Assembly: GCF_003474385.1 (NCBI RefSeq)
Contig: NZ_QUCY01000008.1
Coordinates: 1-64,000, forward strand
Direction of reading: 5' to 3'
DNA: 64,000 bases
Origin: Senegalimassilia sp003474385
Lineage (GTDB): Bacteria; Actinomycetota; Coriobacteriia; Coriobacteriales; Eggerthellaceae
Each line of letters opens with the position of its first letter. Position 1 is the first letter of the stretch. Shown in pieces: positions 55,536-63,774 of the stretch. The notes beneath the pieces were generated by a model. That model saw nothing but the letters and a program-made list of their open reading frames with translations, did no database searches and had not been told where the DNA came from. The position numbers and the translations under genes were made by a program.

Positions 55536-56336
55536 TTACACGCCCCTCTCGACATCGGGCCAAATGACCTTGTGCAGCTGCACTTGGGCGGTTGCCCAGG
55601 TCATTTGGTTCTCTTGCATGAATTCAACGATGCGCGCCGGCTCGATGTCCCCAAAGCACGGGCTCAGGTACACCGGCACGCGCCCCGGCAGATCGAGCTG
55701 CCGGGCAACTTCCAAAGCGCGCGGCAAATCGCCCTGCCCGCACACGAACTTCACCGTGTCGCGCGTGTCGAGCAGGCGGAAGTTCGCGGGCAGCATCCGC
55801 TGCTCCATGCCGCTTGATGGCAGCTTCCAGTCTACGGTGAAAGAGAGCACCCCGGGCGCAGCGTTGCCGATACGCGCGCGCAACTCGGCAAGTTCGTTCA
55901 AGTCGGCGGCGCCATTCGTCTCGATCTCCACGCGTAGGCCGCGGCCGCTCGGACCGGGTTCGCCCAGCAGCAGCTCCACCAGCCGCGGCAACAACGGCTG
56001 CAGCACCGGCTCGCCGCCGGTGAGCGTCACGCATTCCACGCCGGCCTGCCGCACCCACGCCGCCAGCTGCTCGGGGATTTCGTCCTTCGCCGCGGCATCC
56101 GGGACGTTCGCCCACATGGTGTCGCAATAACCGCAACGCAGATTGCAGCCGGTAAATCGGATGAACGCCGCCAGCTTGCCCGCGCACGCCCCTTCGCCAT
56201 TGATGCTGACGAACCGCTCCGCAACCGGCATGGTCGCCTGTGAGCTGGACTGGTCGGCGCTTCGGCATTGCGATGCCGAGAACGCGTCGTGCAGGCTGCC
56301 GTAGGTTGCCGTTGCGTTTTCGTTTTCGCAGGTCAT
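55536..56336 (-). CDS. queE: 7-carboxy-7-deazaguanine synthase QueE
   Basis: A 266-residue radical SAM enzyme forming the deazapurine ring (CDG). ERFVSINGEGACAGKLAAFI, the cluster motif TGCNLRCGYCDT and TLTGGEP are diagnostic. The start is uncertain: ATG at 56336 gives an extra 35 residues with a coding-like base pattern, while ATG at 56231 gives a standard-length protein with a CAGG site before it. It follows queD by 7 nt. Confidence 0.93.
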   Translation of the reverse strand: MTCENENATATYGSLHDAFSASQCRSADQSSSQATMPVAERFVSINGEGACAGKLAAFIRFTGCNLRCGYCDTMWANVPDAAAKDEIPEQLAAWVRQAGVECVTLTGGEPVLQPLLPRLVELLLGEPGPSGRGLRVEIETNGAADLNELAELRARIGNAAPGVLSFTVDWKLPSSGMEQRMLPANFRLLDTRDTVKFVCGQGDLPRALEVARQLDLPGRVPVYLSPCFGDIEPARIVEFMQENQMTWATAQVQLHKVIWPDVERGV

Positions 56337-56343
56337 AGCTTCG

Positions 56344-56763
56344 CTACGCGCGGTAAATCGCGCAGTTGTTCGGCGTTTCGTACACGTCCACCTGCGACAC
56401 GGGGAAACCCTGCTCGGCAAGCTTGCCGAAGAAGTAACGCGCCAGGTTCTCCGCGGTGGTGCGGAAGGGCATCATCGATAGCGTGAACCCCTCCTCACGC
56501 AGGCAATCAAGGGTTTTGGGCATGAGCGAGCCCTCCTCTACCACGAACGAGTGGTCGAGTTCCTCGGTAAGGTCGCGCAGCGCATGCTTGAAGTCCGCGA
56601 AGTCGATGACCATATCCTTGTGCGTGCCCTCGGTTTGCAGCTCGGCCTGCTCGAGATACGCCACCACGCGCCAGCGATGACCGTGCAGGTTCTCGCACTT
56701 GCCGTGGTAATCGGTCAGAAAATGCGCAGCGTCGAAGCTGCTCTCCGTTTTCAGCCCATACAT
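56344..56763 (-). CDS. queD: 6-carboxy-5,6,7,8-tetrahydropterin synthase QueD
   Basis: A 139-residue pterin-fold enzyme, second step toward preQ0. Zinc ligands lie in FDAAHFL and LHGHRW, the catalytic Cys in GKCENLHGH, and the end has VDVYETPNNCAIY. First gene of queDECF. The ribosome site (GAAGGG) can pair with an upstream stretch (AAAAGGGCC...), so translation may be controlled by the leader. Confidence 0.94.
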   Translation of the reverse strand: MYGLKTESSFDAAHFLTDYHGKCENLHGHRWRVVAYLEQAELQTEGTHKDMVIDFADFKHALRDLTEELDHSFVVEEGSLMPKTLDCLREEGFTLSMMPFRTTAENLARYFFGKLAEQGFPVSQVDVYETPNNCAIYRA

Positions 56764-56913
56764 AGCAAAAGCCCTTCCATCAAGCGAAAACCGCCGTCGG
56801 AAAGGCCCTTTTCGAAATGCGCGACAACCTGCAACGATGCAGCGGAAGCTGTTCACCCCCGCCGATAAAACCGCGCCGTCGCGCAAAACGCCCGCCACGA
56901 TCAGCAGGCAAGG

Positions 56914-56954
56914 TACCTAGTTTTGTTTACCGACAGGAGGTTTTCGAACTGTCC
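56914..56954 (-). promoter_or_regulatory. PreQ1-I riboswitch upstream of queDECF
   Basis: On the minus strand a 5-bp stem GACAG/CTGTC closes a 12-nt loop (TTCGAAAACCTC) and is followed by the A-rich tail GGTAAACAAAACTAGG. The tail CTAGG can pair with ACCT of the loop, forming the H-type pseudoknot of preQ1-I aptamers; the tail closely resembles that of the Thermoanaerobacter riboswitch. It lies 150 nt before queD, the first gene of the preQ1 pathway. Confidence 0.75.
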
Positions 56955-56969
56955 ATCAATCACGCGGCA

Positions 56970-56996
56970 AGTATACCGCCCCAAAGCCGCAAACAA
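56970..56996 (-). promoter_or_regulatory. Candidate promoter of the que operon
   Basis: TATACT on the minus strand at 56970-56975, with TTGTTT 15 bp upstream (56991-56996), placing the start of the transcript just before the preQ1 aptamer. Confidence 0.5.
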
Positions 56997-57049
56997 CGCC
57001 GCATCCGCACTTCCGCACGATAACCGCAAGCGCTAGAGCAGCGCCACCA

Positions 57050-57180
57050 GACACTTCAGCGGACACTTAAGAGACGTAGCACTTAGGGGACGTAGCGTTA
57101 AGTGTCCGACCTCATGGCGCTACCAGATTGGACACTTAACGCTACGTCCCCAATGTGTCCGCCCGAAGTGTCCGATGCCC
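57050..57180. repeat. Cluster of GGACACTT intergenic repeats with a 22-bp inverted pair
   Basis: The core GGACACTTAACGCTACGT occurs in direct form at 57130-57151 and inverted at 57086-57107, giving perfect 22-bp arms around a 22-nt spacer. Partial copies lie at 57061 and after 57151 (GTGTCC, AGTGTCC). Confidence 0.8.
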
Positions 57181-57195
57181 CGCAGATGCCGAAAG

Positions 57196-57849
57196 CTAGA
57201 GCAACGCCAGCGTGCTTGCGATCAGCTCGTCCCAGGTGTGCGAGACGAACGAGGGGCGCTCGGCCGTCAATACGGGCTCGTTGAACATGCCCCAGGTCAC
57301 CGCCGCGGTGCTTGCGCCTGCCGCGTTGCCGGATTGCAGGTCGAACGGGGCGTCGCCGACGTACAGGCACTCGCTGGGATCGAACCCCAGCAGCTCGCAA
57401 CCGCGGACCACCGGCTGGGGATCGGGCTTCGGGCGCTCGATATCGTCCCAGCCCACACAGCAATCCAGATACGATGCGGCACCCACCATCTCAAGCCCGC
57501 GCCAGGCAACCGCATGACGCTTCGAAGTGACCACGCCCAGCTTCAGGCCAGCGCTTGCGAGCTCCGCCAGCGCCTCAACCGTTCCGGGGAACGCCTTGAT
57601 CATCTTATCGTGCACCGTTTTGTTGTGCGTTCGATACACTTCGCAGAACCGCTCCTGCAGCACCGGATCGTCCGTGTAGTCCTTGACCTGCACGGCCAGC
57701 GGTTGCCCCACTTTCTGCAGGTACTCCTCGTCGCTGAGCTGACGGCCCAGCACCGCAGGACCCGCATAGTGGAAGCTCGCCAAAAGCAGCTCGCGAGAAT
57801 CCACCAGCGTGCCATCGTTGTCGAACAAAACCGCTTTCAAACCAGCCAT
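57196..57849 (-). CDS. HAD-family phosphatase (phosphoglycolate phosphatase-like)
   Basis: A 217-residue HAD-IA hydrolase. The nucleophile motif is LFDNDGTLVDS, motif II VVTSKR, the Lys in RPKPDPQP, and motif IV YVGDAPFD. The helical cap of about 65 residues places it near Gph/PpaX. The substrate cannot be read from sequence. It is a single gene with GGACACTT repeats on both sides. Confidence 0.9.
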   Translation of the reverse strand: MAGLKAVLFDNDGTLVDSRELLLASFHYAGPAVLGRQLSDEEYLQKVGQPLAVQVKDYTDDPVLQERFCEVYRTHNKTVHDKMIKAFPGTVEALAELASAGLKLGVVTSKRHAVAWRGLEMVGAASYLDCCVGWDDIERPKPDPQPVVRGCELLGFDPSECLYVGDAPFDLQSGNAAGASTAAVTWGMFNEPVLTAERPSFVSHTWDELIASTLALL

Positions 57850-57966
57850 GATGCTCCTTATTTATCTATATGAGCCCGCTCCGCAAACCAACGGACGGCA
57901 ACAGCGACCGCTTTCGAGTTGCGCCAACGCCATCGAAACCGCTCTCCCGCCGATTCCCATCGATCC

Positions 57967-58042
57967 GGACACTTAGTGCTACGTCCCCCGAATCGTCATG
58001 CCGCCGATTCCGGCCGGGTCGGATACTTAGCCCTACGTCCCC
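57967..58042. repeat. Two further copies of the GGACACTT repeat
   Basis: Copies at 57967-57988 (GGACACTTAGTGCTACGTCC) and 58021-58042 (GGATACTTAGCCCTACGTCC), between the HAD gene and tRNA-Ala. Confidence 0.75.
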
Positions 58043-58052
58043 GAAGCGTCTG

Positions 58053-58090
58053 GGAAAAGAAAAAGGGCTGCCGGATTACCAGCAGCCCTT
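58053..58090 (-). terminator. Terminator of tRNA-Ala
   Basis: AAGGGCTGC...GCAGCCCTT stem with one mismatch, followed on the minus strand by TTTTTCTTTT. Confidence 0.85.
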
Positions 58091-58099
58091 GCAATTCCA

Positions 58100-58175
58100 T
58101 GGTGGAGATGATGGGATTCGAACCCACGACCCCTACGTTGCGAACGTAATGCTCTCCCAGCTGAGCTACATCCCC
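58100..58175 (-). tRNA. tRNA-Ala (anticodon CGC)
   Basis: A 76-nt cloverleaf with encoded CCA. The acceptor stem GGGGATG pairs with CATCTCC, the D-arm is GCTCAGCTGGGAGAGC, the anticodon loop TTCGCAA gives CGC, and the T-loop is TTCGAAT. It reads GCG alanine codons, frequent in this GC-rich genome. Confidence 0.93.
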
Positions 58176-58277
58176 ATGCGTATTGCGCTTTGCGCGAGAA
58201 AGTATTTTCCTCGTTCAAACGCTGTTTGTCAAATACTTCTTCGCGGGCATCCGCAAAAAGTTCACGGTTGAAACCGC

Positions 58278-58610
58278 TTACGACAGGACGCGCTCCTCCA
58301 CGAGAGGAGACTCCACGCCCGGCTCGTCGCCTTCGGGAATGAAAGGCTCGAACAGCGGCTCGCCGTTCTGCGACAGCTCGACCATGCCGGTGAGCACGTC
58401 GACATACTGGTACGACTGACGGGCGGTGCGGCCGCGCTTGCGATCGACTTCCATGATGAACAGCTGCGGGTGCACCTGCATGAGCGTGCCCTCGCTCTCG
58501 ACGATCTTGGAGCGGCCCATGTTGGCGCGCACTTTCAGGCGTTGACCGACGAAATCGTGTAACGTATCATGAATGGAGTCGACGATTTGCGCTTGTTTCG
58601 CTAAGTCCAT
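58278..58610 (-). CDS. veg: Veg/DUF1021 family protein
   Basis: A 110-residue protein of the Veg family (IHDTLHDFVGQRLKVRANMGR and SYQYVDVLTGMVEL). In Bacillus veg lies next to ksgA and affects biofilm formation; the same neighbourhood is kept here. The C-terminal 25 residues are acidic and Pro-rich. GGAAAG precedes the ATG. Confidence 0.85.
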   Translation of the reverse strand: MDLAKQAQIVDSIHDTLHDFVGQRLKVRANMGRSKIVESEGTLMQVHPQLFIMEVDRKRGRTARQSYQYVDVLTGMVELSQNGEPLFEPFIPEGDEPGVESPLVEERVLS

Positions 58611-58650
58611 AGTTGCTCTTTCCTACATAACACACAGATAACAGCTCAAA

Positions 58651-58659
58651 ATTGTATCA
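58651..58659 (-). promoter_or_regulatory. Extended -10 promoter of veg
   Basis: TGATACAAT on the minus strand fits an extended -10 (TG-N-TACAAT), about 40 nt before the veg start. There is no clear -35. Confidence 0.45.
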
Positions 58660-58737
58660 TGCGGGTCAATGCACGCTTACTTCTCCATGTTTTGCACCTA
58701 ATTCCATAGCAGTTCGCACACAATGGCCATATTTTGG

Positions 58738-59646
58738 CTATAAGCCCTGCTGCAGCGCCAGCAGCGCTTTGCCCATGTTCACGAACTCGGCAAGAGACAG
58801 CGTCTCACCGCGACGTTTGGGGTCGATGCCCGCTTGCTCGAACAGATCCGGCAGATGCGGGCCCACCGCGGCGCCGCCGGCTCCGCGGCCGGCGAAGTAG
58901 GTTTTGCACGAGTTCGAAAGCGTTTTGCGGCGGCTGGCGAACGCGGCGTCGGCCATGGCGCAAGCGGCGCGCACCACTTCCCCGTCAAGCGGTTTCCCCT
59001 GCTCATCGAGCACAGGCGTGCGGTTCAGGCGGATGACCGCGCTGTCCACGCGCGGCGGCGGGAAGAAGTTGTTCGGGCTGACCGGGAAGCGCCCCGCCGG
59101 TTGCGCATACAGCCGCAGCTTCACCGTGTAGGCGCCGTAGTTCTTCGTGCCCGGCTCGGCGGCCATACGGTCGGCCACCTCCTTCTGCACCATCACCGTT
59201 GCAGAATCAAGCGATTCGATGCGCTGGAAATAGTCGAGCACCACCGTGGCGGCGACGGCGTACGGCAGGTTCGCCACCAGCTTGTTGGGGGCGTCTTGCC
59301 CGTCCAGGTCGGCAAGCTGCAGGTCAAGCGCATCTTTCTGGATAAGCGTGAACGAATCCCACCACGGCTCCAGCGTTTCGGCCAGCACCGCAGGCAAGTC
59401 GGTATCGCGCTCGATGGACGTGACGTGCTTCGCGTTTTGCAGCAGGGCCATGGTGAGCGTGCCGATGCCGGGACCGATCTCGAGCACGTTGTCCGCGCCC
59501 TCGAGCTCGGCCAGCGCTACGATCTTTGCCACGATGGCCTCGTTGACCAGGAAGTTCTGCCCAAGCGAGTACTTTGCCGAAAGCCCGTGATCTGCCAGCA
59601 CCTGCCGAGTGACCGAAAGGTTGGCCAAAGACGATACGCTACCCAC
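58738..59646 (-). CDS. ksgA: 16S rRNA dimethyladenosine transferase KsgA
   Basis: A 302-residue methyltransferase that dimethylates A1518 and A1519 of 16S rRNA. KYSLGQNFLVN, the SAM site VLEIGPGIGTLT, and the catalytic NLPYAVA are present, with FFPPPRVDSAVI after them. The start is GTG at 59646, 6 nt after AGGGGA, overlapping the upstream stop (GTGGGTAG). The open frame extends further upstream but overlaps the preceding gene's basic tail. Confidence 0.95.
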   Translation of the reverse strand: MGSVSSLANLSVTRQVLADHGLSAKYSLGQNFLVNEAIVAKIVALAELEGADNVLEIGPGIGTLTMALLQNAKHVTSIERDTDLPAVLAETLEPWWDSFTLIQKDALDLQLADLDGQDAPNKLVANLPYAVAATVVLDYFQRIESLDSATVMVQKEVADRMAAEPGTKNYGAYTVKLRLYAQPAGRFPVSPNNFFPPPRVDSAVIRLNRTPVLDEQGKPLDGEVVRAACAMADAAFASRRKTLSNSCKTYFAGRGAGGAAVGPHLPDLFEQAGIDPKRRGETLSLAEFVNMGKALLALQQGL

Positions 59647-60685
59647 GGCGCTTCCCCTGCTTGCCGCGGCCGCCGCCCTGCTTCGAGCCGCCCTTGCCGG
59701 ACTTGCCCTGCCCGCTTTTGCCCTTGGGGGCATGCGGGTTCTCGTGCTTGGCCTGCACCGTGCCGTTCGTGCCGCGCTTGGCGTTGGCGTGCTTCTTCTG
59801 AGCCGAACGCTTGCGACCGTGCTGCGCCGCATCGATGCGACGGCCGTCCTCGTCAAGCTGGATGACCTGGCGCTCGGCGCCGTTCTCGCCCAGGTTCAGG
59901 CGCGCGCGGTTCTGGCGGCGTTGCGCCTGAGAGGCCAGCTGAGCGGCGAAATCGTCCTCGGCGAACGTCTCGGGCTCGAACTCGTCGGCCTGCTCCGCCG
60001 GTTCATCTTCGGCAGGGAACCCCTGATCGCCAGCGCCCTGGTCGGCCATCTTGCCCCCGGCAAAGGCACGCACCACGGGCCCCTCGACGGGATACTCGTC
60101 GGCCTCGTCGACGATCTCGCCGGATTCATCGATCTTGCCGACCCAATCCAGCACTCGCTCCAAACGGAAGCCCGCCACAGCGGCGGCAGAGCGGACGCAC
60201 CCCACAAGCGGGTCGAAGCCGTGCGGATCGCCGCCCTCGCCCACCACGTGCAGCGTGCAGGGGCGCTTGAGCGCACGGGTGCGCGTCCAGAAATACGGCT
60301 GGAAACGATCAAGCATGCACTTGAGCTGCGAAGACGGGCCGGCGAAATACACCGGCGCCACGACGATCAGCTCGTCGGCATCCTCGAGCAGCGGGTACAC
60401 GTCGTCCATGTCGTCGCGGATAGCGCAACGGCGCGGCGCCTCGTCCTCGGCGCGCTGCTCCTCGAAGGCCTCCTCCTCGACGGCCTCCTGCTCGGTCATC
60501 GCGCCCTGCGCCTTGCGCTTGCAGAAATCGCAGGCGTTGCATCCGGCCACGTCGAGCGTGGATACAGGCGCCAGGTACACCTCGTCTTCCGGGCACTCCT
60601 CGATGCAGCTTTCGAACAAAAGGTCCGCAAGCGCGCCGCTTCGCCCCTCGACGCGAGGCGAGCCGACGATGATCAGGCGTTTCAT
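59639..60685 (-). CDS. NADPH-dependent FMN reductase-family flavoprotein with long charged tail
   Basis: A 348-residue protein. Residues about 1-195 are a flavodoxin-like reductase (MKRLIIVGSPRVEGRSGALA, CNACDFCKRK, VVAPVYFAGPSSQLKCMLDRF), including an acidic insert (EAVEEEAFEEQRAEDEA). The last 150 residues are low-complexity, first acidic then strongly basic (GKSGQGKSGKGGSKQGG), suggesting RNA or ribosome contact. It occupies the slot between tatD and ksgA where rnmV sits in Bacillus. Its ATG overlaps the tatD stop (ATGA). Confidence 0.8.
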   Translation of the reverse strand: MKRLIIVGSPRVEGRSGALADLLFESCIEECPEDEVYLAPVSTLDVAGCNACDFCKRKAQGAMTEQEAVEEEAFEEQRAEDEAPRRCAIRDDMDDVYPLLEDADELIVVAPVYFAGPSSQLKCMLDRFQPYFWTRTRALKRPCTLHVVGEGGDPHGFDPLVGCVRSAAAVAGFRLERVLDWVGKIDESGEIVDEADEYPVEGPVVRAFAGGKMADQGAGDQGFPAEDEPAEQADEFEPETFAEDDFAAQLASQAQRRQNRARLNLGENGAERQVIQLDEDGRRIDAAQHGRKRSAQKKHANAKRGTNGTVQAKHENPHAPKGKSGQGKSGKGGSKQGGGRGKQGKRRG

Positions 60686-61758
60686 TCGCAATTCCTTTCA
60701 GTTGCGGCGGTTTGCGCATGTTCGATCTGCCAGGGTGTGGGTGGGCGGTCCAACAATGCGCGCGCGTTTTGCGCGATTTGAGCCAGCATCTCGTTTCTGG
60801 CCTTCTCGGTTTCGCACCCGAGCACCTCGGCCATGCACGCCGCGGTGAACACGGTGTGCGCGGGGCCGCACGGCACGCCGCGCATGGGCTCGGGCGTCAT
60901 GTACGGCGAATCGGTTTCGGTGAGCAACAGGCGGCGGGGTGTGCGCGCGACCGCGTCGCGCGTGTCTTGGCAGCGCTTGAACGTGAGCGCGCCGCCCAGA
61001 GCAACGAAGCAACCGCGGTCAACCCAAGGCTCGAGTGTCTCCCAGTCCAGGTCGAAACAGTGCAGCAGCGTGCCCGACTCGGGGAAGCCCTCCTCGCACA
61101 GGATGGCGAACGCCTCGTCATGCGCCTCGCGCACATGCAGCGCCGCGGGAAGGCCCGTGGTATGCGCCAGGCGGATTTGACGGCGAAACGCCCTTCGCTG
61201 ATCCTCGCGCGGTGACAGGTCGTAATGATAGTCCAGGCCGATTTCGCCCACGGCACATATGCGCGGGTCGGCCAGGCAATTGACCAGGCGAGATTCCATG
61301 GCGTCATCGTAAAAGCGCGCATTATGCGGATGCACGCCGGCCGCCAGGCGCAGGCGCGGCAACGGACGCGATGCCGCATCGTCGGGCAGCGCGAAGCATG
61401 CGGGATCGGCACCGTCGGGCAGATGCGTCAGCTCGTCGCCGCCGGCTGTCAACACCTCGCGCGTGCGCTCCACCGCTTCGGGCAAGCGCGACTGCGCCTG
61501 GGCGTACCAATCGTCGATGCGCTCGAACACGTCCGGGGCATCTTCCTGCACATCGATGATGTCGCAAACGAAGTTCACGCCCCACGCCGCGCAGCGCGCG
61601 AACTCCAGGGCCGGATCCGCCAGCAGATGCACATGCGCGTGCGTATCCACCACCGGACCGGCAATCCGCGGCGGCTCCACCAGGCGAAACTTTCCATGCT
61701 TGCGTTTCTGCCGAAACAGCGCGTCGGCGAAAACCGGTTGTTGCTCTTCCTCGGCCAT
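60682..61758 (-). CDS. tatD: TatD-family metal-dependent hydrolase
   Basis: A 358-residue TIM-barrel hydrolase, nuclease-like in characterised members. Metal ligands are in VDTHAHVHLL, VGEIGLDYHYD, ALHVREAH and LTETDSPYMTPEPMRG. Two inserted stretches (about residues 60-130) make it longer than the usual 260. GAAGGG precedes the ATG. It stands in the classical metG-tatD-ksgA order. Confidence 0.9.
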   Translation of the reverse strand: MAEEEQQPVFADALFRQKRKHGKFRLVEPPRIAGPVVDTHAHVHLLADPALEFARCAAWGVNFVCDIIDVQEDAPDVFERIDDWYAQAQSRLPEAVERTREVLTAGGDELTHLPDGADPACFALPDDAASRPLPRLRLAAGVHPHNARFYDDAMESRLVNCLADPRICAVGEIGLDYHYDLSPREDQRRAFRRQIRLAHTTGLPAALHVREAHDEAFAILCEEGFPESGTLLHCFDLDWETLEPWVDRGCFVALGGALTFKRCQDTRDAVARTPRRLLLTETDSPYMTPEPMRGVPCGPAHTVFTAACMAEVLGCETEKARNEMLAQIAQNARALLDRPPTPWQIEHAQTAATERNCE

Positions 61759-61787
61759 GCATCCCTTCCCTATACATATATATGCAG

Positions 61788-61943
61788 CAGGGCGAAGGGT
61801 CTCCCCTTCGCCCTGACACTTAACGCTACGTCCCCGAAATGTCAGGACTTGAAGTGTCGCGATGCGCGGCGCGGCGAAGGAGGCTCCTTCGCCGCGATCC
61901 GCCTCAGCATCAAGCGTTCCGCCTGCCGTTTGGCAGGCGGAAC
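61788..61943. repeat. Three hairpins and a GGACACTT repeat between metG and tatD
   Basis: Perfect stems at 61788-61815 (12 bp), 61870-61896 (12 bp) and 61916-61943 (12 bp), plus one GACACTTAACGCTACGT copy at 61815-61835. The stem at 61916-61943 directly follows the metG stop and may terminate it. Confidence 0.7.
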
Positions 61944-61947
61944 CTCT

Positions 61948-63534
61948 TTATTCCTCGATCTGGATCTCGTCCATGTTCAGGCGTGGGAACAGCGGGTCGC
62001 CCACGGTGACCGTGTTGCCGGCGGGCAGCTGGCCCCACTTCGTGGCGTCCTCGACGTCCACCACGTCGGTGACCTTGCCCAGGCTCAGGCGATCGAAGAC
62101 CTCGTTGGAGGTGTTCGGCATGAACGGGGCCATGTACAGCGCGATGATGCGGATGGCCTCGAGCGCGTTGTAGATGACGGCGGCCAGGTCGCCCTGCGTC
62201 TCCTCCTTCTTCGCCAGGTTCCACGGGGCGCTTTCCTCGACGTAGAGGTTCACGCGACCGGCAAGCTCCTGCACCGCGGCGGCGGCGCCGGTGAAGTCGA
62301 CCTGGGACATGCAGGCGTCGTACTTCGCGTACAGCTGCTCGACGATGGGCAGCATGGGGTTGGCAACGCGCTCGGCGGCGTCGGCCGGCACAGCGGGCAC
62401 CTTGCCGTCGAAGTACTTGTTCGTCATGTTGAACACGCGGCTGCACAGGTTGCCCCAGGTGTTGGCCAAATCGGCGTTGTACACCTGCACCATGCGCTCC
62501 ATGGAGATGTTGCCGTCATGACCGAACTGCACATCGGACATGAAGTAGTAGCGGTACGCGTCAACGCCGAAGATCTTCACCAGATCGGCGGGCTTCATGC
62601 CGTTGCCCTTGGACTTCGACATCTTCTCGCCCTTGGTGAGCAAAAAGCCGTGGCCGAACACCGTGTGCGTGATGGGCAGGCCGGCGGCCATGAGCATGGC
62701 CGGCCAGATGACGCAGTGAAAACGCGTGATGTCCTTGCCCACGAAGTGGTACTGCATGGGCCAGCGCTGCTCGAACTCGCCGGCGCGCTGCTCGTCGCCG
62801 TAGCCGATGCCCGTGAGGTAGGCCAGCAGGGCGTCGGCCCACACGTAAGCCACATGGCCCTCGTCGAAGGGCAGCGGCACGCCCCAGTCGAAGGTGGAAC
62901 GGCTGATGGACAGGTCCTTCAGACCGCTCTTCACGAAGGTGACCACCTCGTTCTTGCGCGTTTCGGGGCGGATGAAGTCAGGGTTCTCCTCGTAGAACTT
63001 CAGCAGCGGCTCCTGGAACTCGGAAAGCTTGAAGAACCAGTTCTCCTCGCCGCCGGCCTTCTGCACCGGGCGATGGCAATCGGGGCACACCAGCTCGCCG
63101 TCCTCGTTCTTCTCAAGGTCGGACTCGGCGTAATAGGTTTCCTCGTGCACGCAGTACCAGCCCTCATAGCTGCCCTTGTAGCACCAGCCCTTGTCGAACA
63201 GGTCCTGCCAGAACTTCTGCACGGTGCGGGCGTGGCGCGACTGGGTGGTGCGCACGAAATCGGTGTAGGTGATGTCGAGCAGATCCCACACGTTGCGGAA
63301 CGCCGGCTCCATGGAATCGCACCAGGCCTGCGGGGTCATGCCCTTCGACTCGGCGGTATCGGCCACTTTCTGGCCGTGCTCGTCCATGCCCGTGACGAAC
63401 GCCACGTCGTAACCGTTCATGCGCTGGTAGCGCGCGACGGTGTCGGCGGCGACGGTGGTGTAGGCCGTGCCCAGATGGGGCTCGGCGTTCACATAATAGA
63501 TGGGCGTGGTGAACGAGTAGGTTCCCTTTGACAT
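61948..63534 (-). CDS. metG: Methionyl-tRNA synthetase MetG (housekeeping)
   Basis: A 528-residue class I synthetase charging tRNA-Met. The HIGH motif is HLGTA (20-24), a short zinc-like pair CPDC near 150, and the intact KMSKS at 304-308. It has the shorter bacterial type without a C-terminal tRNA-binding domain. The start at 63534 follows AAAGGA; the open frame extends upstream without a ribosome site. It heads the metG-tatD-flavoprotein-ksgA series. Confidence 0.96.
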   Translation of the reverse strand: MSKGTYSFTTPIYYVNAEPHLGTAYTTVAADTVARYQRMNGYDVAFVTGMDEHGQKVADTAESKGMTPQAWCDSMEPAFRNVWDLLDITYTDFVRTTQSRHARTVQKFWQDLFDKGWCYKGSYEGWYCVHEETYYAESDLEKNEDGELVCPDCHRPVQKAGGEENWFFKLSEFQEPLLKFYEENPDFIRPETRKNEVVTFVKSGLKDLSISRSTFDWGVPLPFDEGHVAYVWADALLAYLTGIGYGDEQRAGEFEQRWPMQYHFVGKDITRFHCVIWPAMLMAAGLPITHTVFGHGFLLTKGEKMSKSKGNGMKPADLVKIFGVDAYRYYFMSDVQFGHDGNISMERMVQVYNADLANTWGNLCSRVFNMTNKYFDGKVPAVPADAAERVANPMLPIVEQLYAKYDACMSQVDFTGAAAAVQELAGRVNLYVEESAPWNLAKKEETQGDLAAVIYNALEAIRIIALYMAPFMPNTSNEVFDRLSLGKVTDVVDVEDATKWGQLPAGNTVTVGDPLFPRLNMDEIQIEE

Positions 63535-63735
63535 GGTGCTTCCTTTTGCTCGCGGCCGCAGTCGGGCGAATGATGCCCCGCCAACCTGGGTTTTCGCAGT
63601 GCTCCCGATTGTACCACGCGGGGACGGCGCGAAGCTTGCCCCCAAGCCTGCCACCACGCAATCATCGGGCGATCCGGCGGGCTCGAGCGCTTGTGCACGT
63701 TTAATGAGCGGCACGTTTTGAACATATCCGACCGG

Positions 63736-63741
63736 TATAAT
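63736..63741 (+). promoter_or_regulatory. -10 element before the terminal gene
   Basis: A perfect TATAAT 33 nt before the ATG at 63775. The -35 region is weak. Confidence 0.5.
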
Positions 63742-63774
63742 CAATGCTAATTGTTATAAATCGAAGGATGGCGG

